Source: Bacteroidetes bacterium UBA7368
GTDB taxonomy: Bacteria; Bacteroidota; Rhodothermia; Rhodothermales; UBA10348
Direction of reading: 5' to 3'
NCBI GenBank assembly: GCA_002469915.1
Contig: DKOG01000109.1
Coordinates: 1 to 11,869 of the forward strand
Length of the DNA stretch: 11,869 bases
Both the position numbers and the translations under genes were made by a program. The notes beneath the pieces are model-generated. The model made no database searches, was not told the DNA's origin, and saw only the letters and a list, made by a program, of their open reading frames with translations. Shown piece after piece: positions 1 through 7,272 of the stretch; positions within the stretch are counted from its first letter, which is position 1, and the number at the start of each line of letters is the position of its first letter.

Positions 1-1155
1 ACCATTTAGAACGACCGCGTCAAACTGCCCAAGAACGGAAGCAGACAATGCGGTTTCAGACACTTCTTCCAAATTGAACCGGGCAGATGAGGAAGACAGT
101 TCGGTCGAAAGCCCTAAACGCAAATAGGCACCATCCACCCCGCTTCCGTTCACAAGCAAGACATTTCGTTGTTCTGGAACGTGAAGCGTAAAGCGCCTAG
201 AGTTGTCGTAGAGATACTGGTTGTCATCCAACGTAACTCGGCCGGCCAACCAACCCCTACTGTTGGGTAGCACCGAAAAGCGAGCAGACGAACTCGCTCC
301 TGCGCCCAAGTCCAAGGTTGCTTGACCCACTCTTTGATCCTCTATAAAGACCGAAGCCACCACACCTCGCACATCATCCGTTCCAAAATTGGTAAAAAGA
401 GCCTCAATCTGTACCGGCTGATTCTGTGCAATGATTTGAGAAATAACCTGGACGTCCACAACCGCCACGTTTCCCCGTCCATCAGTTCCAACCGGCAGAA
501 GCACCACGCGTGTTTCCGCAGAAACCGGAACCAGTGCAGAATCCGATAGCGTGCTTCCCTGAAGGTCAGAAACCACATAAATCTCTTTATTCAATACCGA
601 TCGTTCGTCCAGTTCAGCTGCCGCTCTCGAGATGGCCTCCGAAAGCCGGGATCCTCCTACTTGCGGCTCTAACGCGTCAATGGCTTCTCGAACCGATTCA
701 GCATTCAGAAAAGACGATGGGGAAGGGGGTACATTAGGAGTAGGCACCAAAATCCATTCATCGCCGGATTCAAAATCGCTCAAAAGACCCTTGGTAAGGG
801 CCTTAGCCTGATCGATATAAGACCCAGATCCATCCCTCAATGCCATGGATGTCGAGTTATCGAAAACAAGGGCAGAAACCGTTTTACCTCGAGCACCAAA
901 CGTTCCTGCCAGATTTCCCTGAAGAGTGGGACGGGCAAATGAAAGAACGAAGCAGGCAATTGCTAGGGTACGCAGGGCCAGAAGCAACCATTGCTTGATG
1001 CGCACACGCTGCATCGTGCTCTTTTTCAATTCCTGCAAAAAGGCCAGCGAACTAAAAGCCACCCGTTGAGGTCGCCTAAAATTGAACAGATGGATGATCA
1101 GAGGAATTGCAGCAGCCGCTAGTCCAATCAGCAGAAGTGGATTAAGAAATGTCAT
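1..1155 (-). CDS. BatA-domain / von Willebrand factor A membrane protein (3' end outside window)
   Basis: This is the N-terminal 385 residues of a membrane protein of the BatA-like family (aerotolerance-regulator N-terminal domain, common in Bacteroidota). It opens with MTFLNPLLLIGLAAAAIPLI, a first membrane segment at about residues 5-22, followed by the characteristic HLFNFRRPQRV turn, and a second segment at about 56-73. A VWA domain follows. Its MIDAS metal-site motif DNSTS is at residues 99-103, a GGSRL stretch stands where the MIDAS threonine loop is expected, and VVSDLQGS supplies the third acidic element. After about residue 220 comes a beta-rich region resembling a CARDB-type extracellular domain, then VLLVNG and FDAVVLNG, which look like the start of a Rossmann/GATase-1-like domain. 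Full relatives are usually much longer, so the gene continues past position 1. It is divergent from uvrA. The start is ATG at 1155, chosen because the hydrophobic N-terminus matches the family; no Shine-Dalgarno is obvious. The partners typical of Bat operons (moxR-like ATPase, DUF58) are not in the window. The function is inferred to be envelope-associated, possibly metal-dependent protein binding. Confidence 0.86.
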   Translation of the reverse strand, partial: MTFLNPLLLIGLAAAAIPLIIHLFNFRRPQRVAFSSLAFLQELKKSTMQRVRIKQWLLLALRTLAIACFVLSFARPTLQGNLAGTFGARGKTVSALVFDNSTSMALRDGSGSYIDQAKALTKGLLSDFESGDEWILVPTPNVPPSPSSFLNAESVREAIDALEPQVGGSRLSEAISRAAAELDERSVLNKEIYVVSDLQGSTLSDSALVPVSAETRVVLLPVGTDGRGNVAVVDVQVISQIIAQNQPVQIEALFTNFGTDDVRGVVASVFIEDQRVGQATLDLGAGASSSARFSVLPNSRGWLAGRVTLDDNQYLYDNSRRFTLHVPEQRNVLLVNGSGVDGAYLRLGLSTELSSSSARFNLEEVSETALSASVLGQFDAVVLNG

Positions 1156-1339
1156 GTGGTGATGGCGCGCAGCGGAGGAGTGAGTGATCACGTCCAGATG
1201 AGAGGCTTCCTACCGAATGTTACCGATGCCTGTTCCTGTTTTAAACCGGACATTTTTCTCGATTGAATTGGCATCCAAACTTGCCATGAGGCGTTCTCCC
1301 CGTCTACGCCCTTTTTTCCAACCTCTCTGTCTCTCATCC
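1156..1339. other. Divergent intergenic region, BatA-like gene / uvrA
   Basis: This stretch of about 184 bp separates the BatA-like start (1155, minus) from the preferred uvrA GTG (1340, plus), and must carry control signals for both unless an earlier uvrA start is used. It holds a perfect 8-bp palindrome GTGATCAC at 1184-1191. I searched by eye for a LexA-type inverted repeat and for good -35/-10 pairs and found none I would defend. Two in-frame ATG codons (1217 and 1286) offer longer uvrA forms. Confidence 0.4.
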
Positions 1340-4180
1340 GTGGCCAAGCCCCGCGCCAAGTCTGCTGCTAAAAATCGCACCATCACCGTGCGTGGAGCAC
1401 GACAACACAATCTTCAGAACGTTGATCTGGATCTGCCCAGAGGGAAGTTGATTGTTTTTACCGGACCGTCTGGATCAGGAAAATCGTCCCTCGCCTTCGA
1501 CACCATTTACGCCGAAGGTCAGCGTCGATATGTGGAAAGCCTGAGTGCATATGCTCGTCAGTTCTTAGAGCGGATGGACAAACCTGATGTAGACCTCATT
1601 TCAGGCCTTGCTCCGGCTATCGCCATTGAGCAGCGCACGATGTCGAAAAACCCACGCTCCACGGTCGCGACGCAGACTGAGATTTACGACCACCTGCGAC
1701 TGCTTTATGCGCGCATTGGAACCACCTATTCTCCGGTTTCGGGTGAGGTTGTTACTCGAGATTCTCCCAGATCTGTGGCACGTGACCTCCTAGAGCAATG
1801 GGAAGAAGGCACCCGGTTTTACCTCTGCTTTCCGTTTCCATCTCACAAGAAGAGCAAGGTTAAAGACGAGCTAGTTGTACTTCAAAAACGTGGCTTTTTT
1901 CGAATTCTGGCTCTTCCAACCGAGAACCAGCGAAAAAAAGGAGCCGCCGAGCAGGTGATAGATCTAAATGAGACGGATCCAGAAACCGTCCGCATTGCTC
2001 GCGACCGGCTTTTTGTATTAGTCGACCGTCTTGCGATTCGACGCAACGACATTGCTGTCGAATCGCGGATTGCAGACTCCGTTGAACAGGCTTTTTCAGA
2101 AGGTAGCGGTCGCTGTATTGCCGTTGTTGCCAATACAGCGGAAACCCTTTCGTTCAGTCAGTTCTTTGAACGGGACGGAATCAGATTCGAAGAGCCGACA
2201 CCGCACTTTTTTTCTTTCAATTCCCCACTCGGTGCCTGCCCCACCTGTCAGGGATTCGGCAGAACCACGGGTATTGATCCAGACCTGGTCATTCCAAACC
2301 CCGAATTATCTATTCGACAAGGCGCAATTGCTCCATTTCGCGGAGAGACCTGGAGCAAGCACTTCCGAGCACTCATTCGTGTGGCGGCCGACGAGCGCAT
2401 CTCGATAGACACGCCATTCGGTGCGCTCGATGAAGCCTCAAAAGAACTGGTCTGGGAGGGGAAAGCCGACTATTCCGGTATTAACGGACTGTTTAGTTAT
2501 CTGCAAAAGAACAGCTACAAGATGCATTTTCGCATCTTTCAAGCCCGATTCAGAGGCTACTCGACGTGCACCGAGTGTAAAGGAGCGCGACTCAGAAAAG
2601 AAGCACTCTATGTCAAAATAGACGGTCATCACATCGGAGAAATCTGCGAGATGACCACCTCAGATGCACAGTCATTTTTTGACAAACTCGTGTTATCAGA
2701 ACACGATGAAGCCATCGCCGGCCGAGTCCTTGAAGAAATTCGCAAGCGCTTGCGCTACCTAGTGGACGTAGGATTAACCTATCTAACACTAGATAGATTA
2801 AGCCAAACACTGTCCGGAGGAGAAAGCCAACGAATTCACCTCGCTACGTCGTTGGGCTCGTCTTTGGTGGGAAGCCTCTATGTGCTGGATGAGCCCTCTA
2901 TCGGGCTCCATCCCAGAGATACCGATCGGCTCATTTCCATTCTTGAACACCTCCGAGATATCGGCAATACGGTTCTCGTAGTCGAACACGAATCTGAAAT
3001 GATGCAGCGGGCAGATTACATCATAGACCTGGGTCCGGGTGCTGGGCGGCACGGAGGGCATATCGTTGCACGCGGCCCCCTTTCAGACATTCTACATGAT
3101 CCGGCTTCACTTACCGGTGCCTACTTAAGTGGCACGAAAACCATTCCTGTCCCGAAGGCGCGTCGCCCCGTGGTTGAGCGTGATCAACTTATCATCGAAA
3201 ATGCCCGGCAACACAACCTGAAACGCGTCACGTCGAACTTTCCACTCGGAATGATTGTGTGCGTTACGGGTGTGAGCGGATCTGGAAAATCCACGTTAGT
3301 TCATGACACCCTGTATCAAGGACTTGCTAAACTGAAAGGCACCCACTCGGGTGATGGTAAAGTCGGTCGGCACACCGCTATCCGCGGCCATCAACTCGTG
3401 GACCAGGTAGAAATGGTAGATCAGTCACCTATCGGTAGATCTCCCCGATCCAATCCAGCCACGTATGTAAAAGCTTTTGATACCATCCGGCAGCTATTCT
3501 CCGGAACGTATCAAGCCAGAATCAGGGGCTACAAGCCTGGTTATTTCTCGTTCAATGTGCCAGGTGGACGATGTGAGACGTGCCAAGGAGAAGGCGTAGT
3601 ACGAATCGAGATGCAATTCTTAGCTGATCTATTTCTTGAATGTGATGCGTGCAAAGGAAAGCGTTACAAGCAGGATGTGCTGGAAATTCGGTGCCAAGGA
3701 AAAAGCATCGATCAAGTCCTTGATATGACCATTGAGGATGCCGTCGCTTTCTTTTCAACGGAGAAGTCACTCGTTCGAAAATTAGGAGTTTTGTGCGATA
3801 TCGGGCTGGGTTACCTGAGTTTAGGACAACCATCAAACACCCTTTCCGGAGGTGAAGCACAACGAATCAAACTGGCTTCTCATCTGGGTAAGGTGAACCG
3901 AGAACGCACGCTTTACATATTTGATGAGCCGACCACCGGCCTACACTTTGACGATATTCGTAAGCTGCTCGATGCCTTCAATGCACTTGTAGAAAATGGC
4001 CATTCCGTCATTGTTGTTGAACACAACTTGGATGTCATTAAATGTGCCGATCATGTGATCGATTTGGGACCTGATGGCGGAGTCCGAGGCGGATTCATCG
4101 TTGCCGCCGGGACGCCCGAAGAAGTCGCTGAAGAAGAGAAGAGCCACACCGGTCGATATCTCAAACCACTTCTCGGCTGA
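1340..4180 (+). CDS. uvrA: UvrABC system protein A, excision-repair ATPase
   Basis: UvrA is the damage-sensing, dimeric ABC ATPase of nucleotide excision repair; it loads UvrB at DNA lesions in the cytoplasm. Numbering from the GTG at 1340 gives 946 residues, the usual family length. The first ATPase has Walker A GPSGSGKS (42-49), signature LSGGESQR (491-498) and Walker B LDEP with D517/E518. The second has Walker A GVSGSGKS (644-651), signature LSGGEAQR from L835 and Walker B FDEP with D862/E863. The C-terminal zinc finger is complete (C745, C748, C768, C771). In the N-terminal half, CPTC (C300, C303) and CTEC (C410, C413) are present, but the upstream CPxC of the E. coli finger is absent. 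The frame stays open upstream to ATG at 1217, and another ATG lies at 1286. Those extensions (41 and 18 codons) are R/P-rich and unlike UvrA, so the GTG just before AKPRAKSAAKNRTITVRGARQHN is preferred although no clear Shine-Dalgarno precedes it. No recognisable SOS box was seen upstream. All catalytic motifs look intact. Confidence 0.97.
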   Translation: MAKPRAKSAAKNRTITVRGARQHNLQNVDLDLPRGKLIVFTGPSGSGKSSLAFDTIYAEGQRRYVESLSAYARQFLERMDKPDVDLISGLAPAIAIEQRTMSKNPRSTVATQTEIYDHLRLLYARIGTTYSPVSGEVVTRDSPRSVARDLLEQWEEGTRFYLCFPFPSHKKSKVKDELVVLQKRGFFRILALPTENQRKKGAAEQVIDLNETDPETVRIARDRLFVLVDRLAIRRNDIAVESRIADSVEQAFSEGSGRCIAVVANTAETLSFSQFFERDGIRFEEPTPHFFSFNSPLGACPTCQGFGRTTGIDPDLVIPNPELSIRQGAIAPFRGETWSKHFRALIRVAADERISIDTPFGALDEASKELVWEGKADYSGINGLFSYLQKNSYKMHFRIFQARFRGYSTCTECKGARLRKEALYVKIDGHHIGEICEMTTSDAQSFFDKLVLSEHDEAIAGRVLEEIRKRLRYLVDVGLTYLTLDRLSQTLSGGESQRIHLATSLGSSLVGSLYVLDEPSIGLHPRDTDRLISILEHLRDIGNTVLVVEHESEMMQRADYIIDLGPGAGRHGGHIVARGPLSDILHDPASLTGAYLSGTKTIPVPKARRPVVERDQLIIENARQHNLKRVTSNFPLGMIVCVTGVSGSGKSTLVHDTLYQGLAKLKGTHSGDGKVGRHTAIRGHQLVDQVEMVDQSPIGRSPRSNPATYVKAFDTIRQLFSGTYQARIRGYKPGYFSFNVPGGRCETCQGEGVVRIEMQFLADLFLECDACKGKRYKQDVLEIRCQGKSIDQVLDMTIEDAVAFFSTEKSLVRKLGVLCDIGLGYLSLGQPSNTLSGGEAQRIKLASHLGKVNRERTLYIFDEPTTGLHFDDIRKLLDAFNALVENGHSVIVVEHNLDVIKCADHVIDLGPDGGVRGGFIVAAGTPEEVAEEEKSHTGRYLKPLLG

Positions 4181-4190
4181 TTTAAGCCGA
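4173..4190. terminator. Short hairpin across the uvrA stop, convergent junction (weak terminator candidate)
   Basis: TCGGCT (4173-4178) and AGCCGA (4185-4190) form a perfect 6-bp stem with a 6-base loop, GATTTA. The left arm and loop contain the uvrA TGA stop, and the hairpin ends 6 bp before the stop codon of the convergent DUF3047-like gene. No run of T follows on either strand, so it does not meet the classic intrinsic terminator form. Its placement in a 16-bp convergent gap is the main reason to note it. Confidence 0.3.
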
Positions 4191-4196
4191 AGCTAT

Positions 4197-4910
4197 TTAC
4201 CTGGTCAAGATTTCGATATTGTCGAAGTCTGCTTCCGATACGGATTTCGTGTTGTCTGAATCCGACCAGAGACGCATATATAAAGGCTTGTTGGGCGGGT
4301 TTTCCTTGAAAACCCGCTTATAATCTGCTATCACATCACGCTCGACCCGGATCCAATCTCCCGATCCATCCAAATCCGAAGACACCACGATGACTTTCAG
4401 CTTTCCATACGAATAAATGGTGCCCACTGGTAAGGAACTCGAATACACGTATTTGATGATTTTGGGTCTTTTTAGTAAAAACCCCTCAATCGAAAAAACC
4501 ACATAGACACCAGCTCCTGAATCGTTCAGCTTATCCTTGTCTTCGCGTGCGCCTTTTGGCAGAATGTTCGCTCTCCAATCCCAGGCTAAGATCGGATGTT
4601 CTCGCAGATCCCATTCAAAACCATCGCCGTTTTTCTTGTTGATGTGAACGGCTTCTCCGCTGGAAAACGCCCTTACAAATCGACGACCGGCTTCGTGTTT
4701 AACGTAAAACCACTCATCATCGTCGATGAACTGCTCGGTAAGAGGGACCAATTTACCATTGTATTGAGCATTCCACTTTACGGGCAGGGCATCCTCGCCG
4801 TACGACTCAAAATCATCGATGACTACTCGACCAGCCGACTGGGCATAGACCGGTATCTCACCCAGTAGAGCAAGCATGAGTATCACTAACAGGATTCTAT
4901 TCATACACAT
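4197..4910 (-). CDS. Secreted DUF3047-like protein
   Basis: This predicted exported protein of 237 residues has unknown function. It begins with a clear signal peptide: MCMNRI, then a hydrophobic core of about 15 residues, ending near VYA-Q around residues 22-24, so the mature protein starts with about SAGRVVIDDFESYG. The remainder resembles the DUF3047 family. Visible landmarks are the WKW/W-rich start, LAWDWRANILPKG, then GAGVYVVFSI, and a YVYSSSLPVGT stretch, with a charged C-terminus rich in aspartate. No catalytic motif can be named. The fold is likely beta-rich; a carbohydrate-binding or periplasmic role is only a guess. ATG codons at 4910 and 4904 are both possible starts, and no good Shine-Dalgarno precedes either. 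The gene is convergent with uvrA (16-bp gap) and divergent from the GT2 gene at 5043, so it is probably monocistronic. The start and the signal peptide agree well. Confidence 0.85.
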   Translation of the reverse strand: MCMNRILLVILMLALLGEIPVYAQSAGRVVIDDFESYGEDALPVKWNAQYNGKLVPLTEQFIDDDEWFYVKHEAGRRFVRAFSSGEAVHINKKNGDGFEWDLREHPILAWDWRANILPKGAREDKDKLNDSGAGVYVVFSIEGFLLKRPKIIKYVYSSSLPVGTIYSYGKLKVIVVSSDLDGSGDWIRVERDVIADYKRVFKENPPNKPLYMRLWSDSDNTKSVSEADFDNIEILTR

Positions 4911-4956
4911 ATAGCCGTGGTCAATGCTCTAAAAGCAACGGGGGTCCATAGACAGA

Positions 4957-4985
4957 TTTAACGTTTTTTCCCTTCAAACTATTAT
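4957..4985 (+). promoter_or_regulatory. Candidate sigma70-like promoter for the GT2 gene
   Basis: TTTAAC (4957-4962) and TATTAT (4980-4985) are separated by exactly 17 bp. The -10 matches TATAAT in 5 of 6 positions; the -35 matches TTGACA in only 3 of 6. Transcription from it would begin near 4992 and leave a leader of about 50 bases before the GTG at 5043. Bacteroidota primary sigma factors often prefer a different -7 element (TAnnTTTG), which is not seen here, so this is tentative. Confidence 0.33.
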
Positions 4986-5042
4986 GTAGTGGCGCCAGCC
5001 GTGTGCATATTACAAGCCTTGTTGAACTAGACCCTATTCTCC

Positions 5043-5840
5043 GTGTCCGACCGACCTCTTATATCATGCGTCATGGTAACTGCCGACAGACACGATCTGT
5101 GTCGCCGCGCGATCCGATCGTATCAAGAGCAGACTTGGGAAAATCGAGAATTGATCGTCTTGGATAATGGCAAGTCCCCGATGCAATCCCTGCTATCGGA
5201 CCTGCCCGAGGCCCAGGTGAACTATCGCTACGTGGAAAATAACGAGCAAACCACGATTGGGGAATTGAGAAATCAATCTCTAGAAATGGTTTCTGGCGAT
5301 GTGGTCGTTCCGCAGTGGGACGATGACGATTGGTCTGCTCCAGATCGACTAGAAACTCAACACGCAGCGCTAGTACGTGAACAAGCTGATGCCGTGACGC
5401 TTTATGCGACACTAATGCACGTAGATGACCCTTTGTATTTTCACAAGCCGTTTTACGGTTTGCTTAAAGGAGGGGTGCCCCCCACGGTCATGCACCTAAG
5501 GGATGACGAGGTGCGCTTTCCCGAACTTCGACGCACATCAGATACGCATTATAAGAATGTCTGGCGGCAGCGCAGGTATCATATTATGCCTATGAAGCAT
5601 GCCCACCTCCACCTCAGGTACTTCCATGGAGATAACCTGTGGGAACGAGATCACTTCATCCGCAGAATGCGCAATACACCTCAGGACCTGATTGCCTACG
5701 GATGGTGGAAGTTTGTGCGCCGCAATATCTTCGGGCATTCAAGATTCCAGATTTCAGCTGATGCACGGCATGCCTTTGCCACCTATTTGGATCACTCCCG
5801 CGAGTGCGACTTGTTTGCCGAGTTCCTCCAAAAGGCCTGA
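5043..5840 (+). CDS. Family 2 (GT-A) glycosyltransferase
   Basis: This 265-residue protein has the GT-A fold of family 2 glycosyltransferases, which transfer a sugar from a nucleotide-sugar donor in the cytoplasm. The N-terminal strand ISCVMVTADRHDLCRRAI (about residues 7-24) and ELIVLDNG (36-43) form the nucleotide-binding half. TIGELRNQSL (71-80) is the usual helix, and QWDDDDWSAPDRL (91-103) carries the metal-binding DxD motif as four aspartates, 93-96. The C-terminal half is unusual in its histidine content (MPMKHAHLHLRYFHGDN, about residues 182-198), and no membrane segment is seen. The start is GTG at 5043, chosen because the strand-forming sequence begins a few residues later; no ribosome binding site is evident. 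Donor and acceptor cannot be told from sequence. The gene stands alone between divergent and convergent neighbours, so its substrate is not fixed by operon context. It may serve the same surface glycan as the GT4 genes further right, which is inference. Confidence 0.92.
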   Translation: MSDRPLISCVMVTADRHDLCRRAIRSYQEQTWENRELIVLDNGKSPMQSLLSDLPEAQVNYRYVENNEQTTIGELRNQSLEMVSGDVVVPQWDDDDWSAPDRLETQHAALVREQADAVTLYATLMHVDDPLYFHKPFYGLLKGGVPPTVMHLRDDEVRFPELRRTSDTHYKNVWRQRRYHIMPMKHAHLHLRYFHGDNLWERDHFIRRMRNTPQDLIAYGWWKFVRRNIFGHSRFQISADARHAFATYLDHSRECDLFAEFLQKA

Positions 5841-5861
5841 TTTAGCATCCGTCGCAGGCCT
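5833..5861. terminator. Hairpin spanning both stop codons at a convergent junction
   Basis: AGGCCTG (5833-5839) pairs with CAGGCCT (5855-5861) to give a 7-bp stem and a 15-base loop. The left arm runs into the GT2 TGA stop, and the right arm overlaps the stop codon of the convergent HTTM gene at 5860-5862. There is no T-run on either side, so an intrinsic terminator is possible but weak. AGGCCT is itself a palindrome, which makes chance pairing more likely. Confidence 0.3.
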
Positions 5862-6735
5862 ACGCCCGCCGTCTTCGTTCCAACATCTTGTCAATCCACT
5901 CATCCCAAGGAAAGGCCAAGATGATCAATTCGTAGACCGAAAGGATGAACAGAATGTCCATAGTCAGCCAAATGCCCACGTGTAGTCCCAAAATGGCCAG
6001 CATAACCCACATTCGAGTGCGCCTGAACCAGACTAACCATGAAAACAGTTCTGCTATCAGGCCAAAAGCTAAAAACAGGGTAGCTATAAGTAGCGAGGAT
6101 AAGGCCAACTCCTGAACGAAATTCAGCTCCACAAATCCGGAACGCGCAATTTCATCCACTGCTTTTTCGTTGATCCACATCCACAGATGACGTCCGTCCG
6201 ACCAGGTGATACCCGAGGCTACCAACTTGCTAATCGCCGCGCTCGTGTACGCCAACCCAAGAAAGAAGTAGGTAAACCCTAATCCGAATCGACTCCTACT
6301 TGTCTCATCTGGATAAAACAATTGACCACAAGCGAATCCGAGTAACCCCATGCCGACCAAATTCGAGCTGTGGGGAATTTCTCCTAACGTGAAGCGCGCG
6401 GCATATTGAATGATCAAAAGCACAAAAGCGATCGCATAGGGCCAGCGCCCTAATCGGGCCCAACCAAGAAGTACGAGCACAGAAATAAGCCCCGCATTCC
6501 AGAGTGGCAGGGTATTGCCATGCATAAAGGAAATATCTACATACCGTGCGAGGCCTAGCGGTAGTACGATATCCGAAATCCGCAGCGTGTACTGGCCCCA
6601 AGTCCACGCCAGATACATCGTCCCCAATACGATGAACGATTCAAAAATCTTCCTGAAAATGATTTGACCGCTGGATTCCGCCCGATCAAATTCAAACAGG
6701 TTATCCATCAAATTCCAATTCGGTGCCTGCCTCAT
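5860..6735 (-). CDS. HTTM-like polytopic membrane protein
   Basis: This 291-residue integral membrane protein resembles the HTTM family, which is related to the membrane part of vitamin K-dependent gamma-carboxylase. Likely membrane segments lie near residues 31-50, 77-92, 99-115, 123-141, 152-172, 207-237 and 242-270. Landmarks supporting the family are the SKL..SG..W..G stretch (169-181), followed by a lumenal or periplasmic helix, and the late LHVGIWLTMDILFI segment (251-264) with its conserved-looking histidine. H122 in PHSSNLVGMG is another polar candidate inside the bilayer. The cytoplasmic C-terminus is basic (ERRRRA). The ATG overlaps the TGA of the upstream small gene in ATGA (6732-6735), and AGAGGTG sits 5 bases before it, so the two are probably translationally coupled. 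Bacterial HTTM proteins have no well-established reaction, and the carboxylase relation does not prove carboxylation here. Family assignment is moderately confident; function is unknown. Confidence 0.75.
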   Translation of the reverse strand: MRQAPNWNLMDNLFEFDRAESSGQIIFRKIFESFIVLGTMYLAWTWGQYTLRISDIVLPLGLARYVDISFMHGNTLPLWNAGLISVLVLLGWARLGRWPYAIAFVLLIIQYAARFTLGEIPHSSNLVGMGLLGFACGQLFYPDETSRSRFGLGFTYFFLGLAYTSAAISKLVASGITWSDGRHLWMWINEKAVDEIARSGFVELNFVQELALSSLLIATLFLAFGLIAELFSWLVWFRRTRMWVMLAILGLHVGIWLTMDILFILSVYELIILAFPWDEWIDKMLERRRRA

Positions 6736-7211
6736 TGCTGCACCTCTGGATTAACCTGATCGCCCTTGGGAGACAATAAAACGTAGGGAGTTGCTTCTAC
6801 GAGCACTTCATGATCCTCAGTCAGCTCTCCCCGAACGCGATAGATCACGATCTGATATAAGGGCGTCTCGGATCCAAAAAACATGTTTCTGAGCGCGGCC
6901 ACACGTACGGAATCCCATATAGTCGTTTTTGAAACGAAATTTGCTAGATCAATGGGATCAACACCCATTTTTTTAACTGAAAATGGAGCCCCAGGTACAT
7001 CCGCTAGTCCCACGACTTCCCATGAAGTGGAATCATCCTCTGGGAATTCGCGGACCAAAGATCGGGACCAGTTATTTCCGCCTTGAGAGAACATCGGATA
7101 GATGCTAAAAGGCCAGAACTCACCAAGATTAGTGGCTACCGTTACAGCGTACACCACGAGTACGACCGTACCTATGGTTCTCGCTTTTTTCGCCAGTGCC
7201 TTACCGTTCAT
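6732..7211 (-). CDS. Small membrane-anchored partner of the HTTM protein
   Basis: This protein has 159 residues: a basic N-terminus (MNGKALAKKARTIG), a single membrane segment at about residues 12-30, then a soluble domain of about 120 residues. Immediately after the membrane segment comes EFWPFSIYPMFSQGGN (31-46). From memory, a W-P-F-S-x-Y-P-M-F signature of this kind is typical of small proteins encoded beside HTTM genes. The rest is mixed alpha/beta (for example YQIVIYRVRGEL, 119-130) with no recognised catalytic motif. The ATG at 7211 is well placed before the hydrophobic segment. It is the first gene of a two-gene unit and its stop overlaps the start of the HTTM gene, so the products likely act in one membrane complex. 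The soluble domain is probably outside the cytoplasmic membrane, given the positive charges before the anchor. Function is unknown. Confidence 0.82.
   Translation of the reverse strand: MNGKALAKKARTIGTVVLVVYAVTVATNLGEFWPFSIYPMFSQGGNNWSRSLVREFPEDDSTSWEVVGLADVPGAPFSVKKMGVDPIDLANFVSKTTIWDSVRVAALRNMFFGSETPLYQIVIYRVRGELTEDHEVLVEATPYVLLSPKGDQVNPEVQQ
6741..6747 (-). promoter_or_regulatory. Ribosome binding site for the HTTM gene
   Basis: Read on the minus strand, AGAGGTG lies inside the last codons of the small membrane gene, 5 bases ahead of the HTTM ATG. It supports the 6735 start and re-initiation or coupling across the ATGA overlap. It is one of only two convincing Shine-Dalgarno sequences in the window. 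Confidence 0.6.
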
Positions 7212-7219
7212 TGCTGATC

Positions 7220-7236
7220 AATTGCGTAAATTGCGT
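7220..7236. repeat. Two-copy 8-bp direct repeat in divergent gap
   Basis: AATTGCGT occurs at 7220-7227 and again at 7229-7236, a 9-bp period, between the divergent starts at 7211 (minus) and about 7273 (plus). Near-helical spacing in a control region could mark a regulator site, but two short copies may be chance. It would lie in the coding region if the plus-strand gene started at a TTG at 7222 or 7231. Confidence 0.3.
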
Positions 7237-7272
7237 GGTTTCGAGCCGTCCTGCCGTACTAGGTCCAACCAT

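Noticed and set aside
1217..1339. Longer uvrA starting at ATG 1217 or 1286
   Set aside because: The extra residues are R/P-rich and not UvrA-like; the GTG at 1340 gives the normal family length. Not fully excluded because the GTG lacks a Shine-Dalgarno.
1156..1339. LexA/SOS box upstream of uvrA
   Set aside because: Looked for CTGT-N8-ACAG and GAAC-N4-GTTC type palindromes and found none; GTGATCAC is too short and generic to call.
3552..3860. 102-codon minus-strand frame inside uvrA
   Set aside because: It is fully antisense to conserved UvrA zinc-finger and signature coding sequence and shows no domain features.
7102..7272. Upstream extension of the LPG-synthase-like frame to 7102
   Set aside because: It would overlap the divergent small membrane gene head-on by 110 bp, and the added residues look like an antisense translation with no membrane-protein logic.
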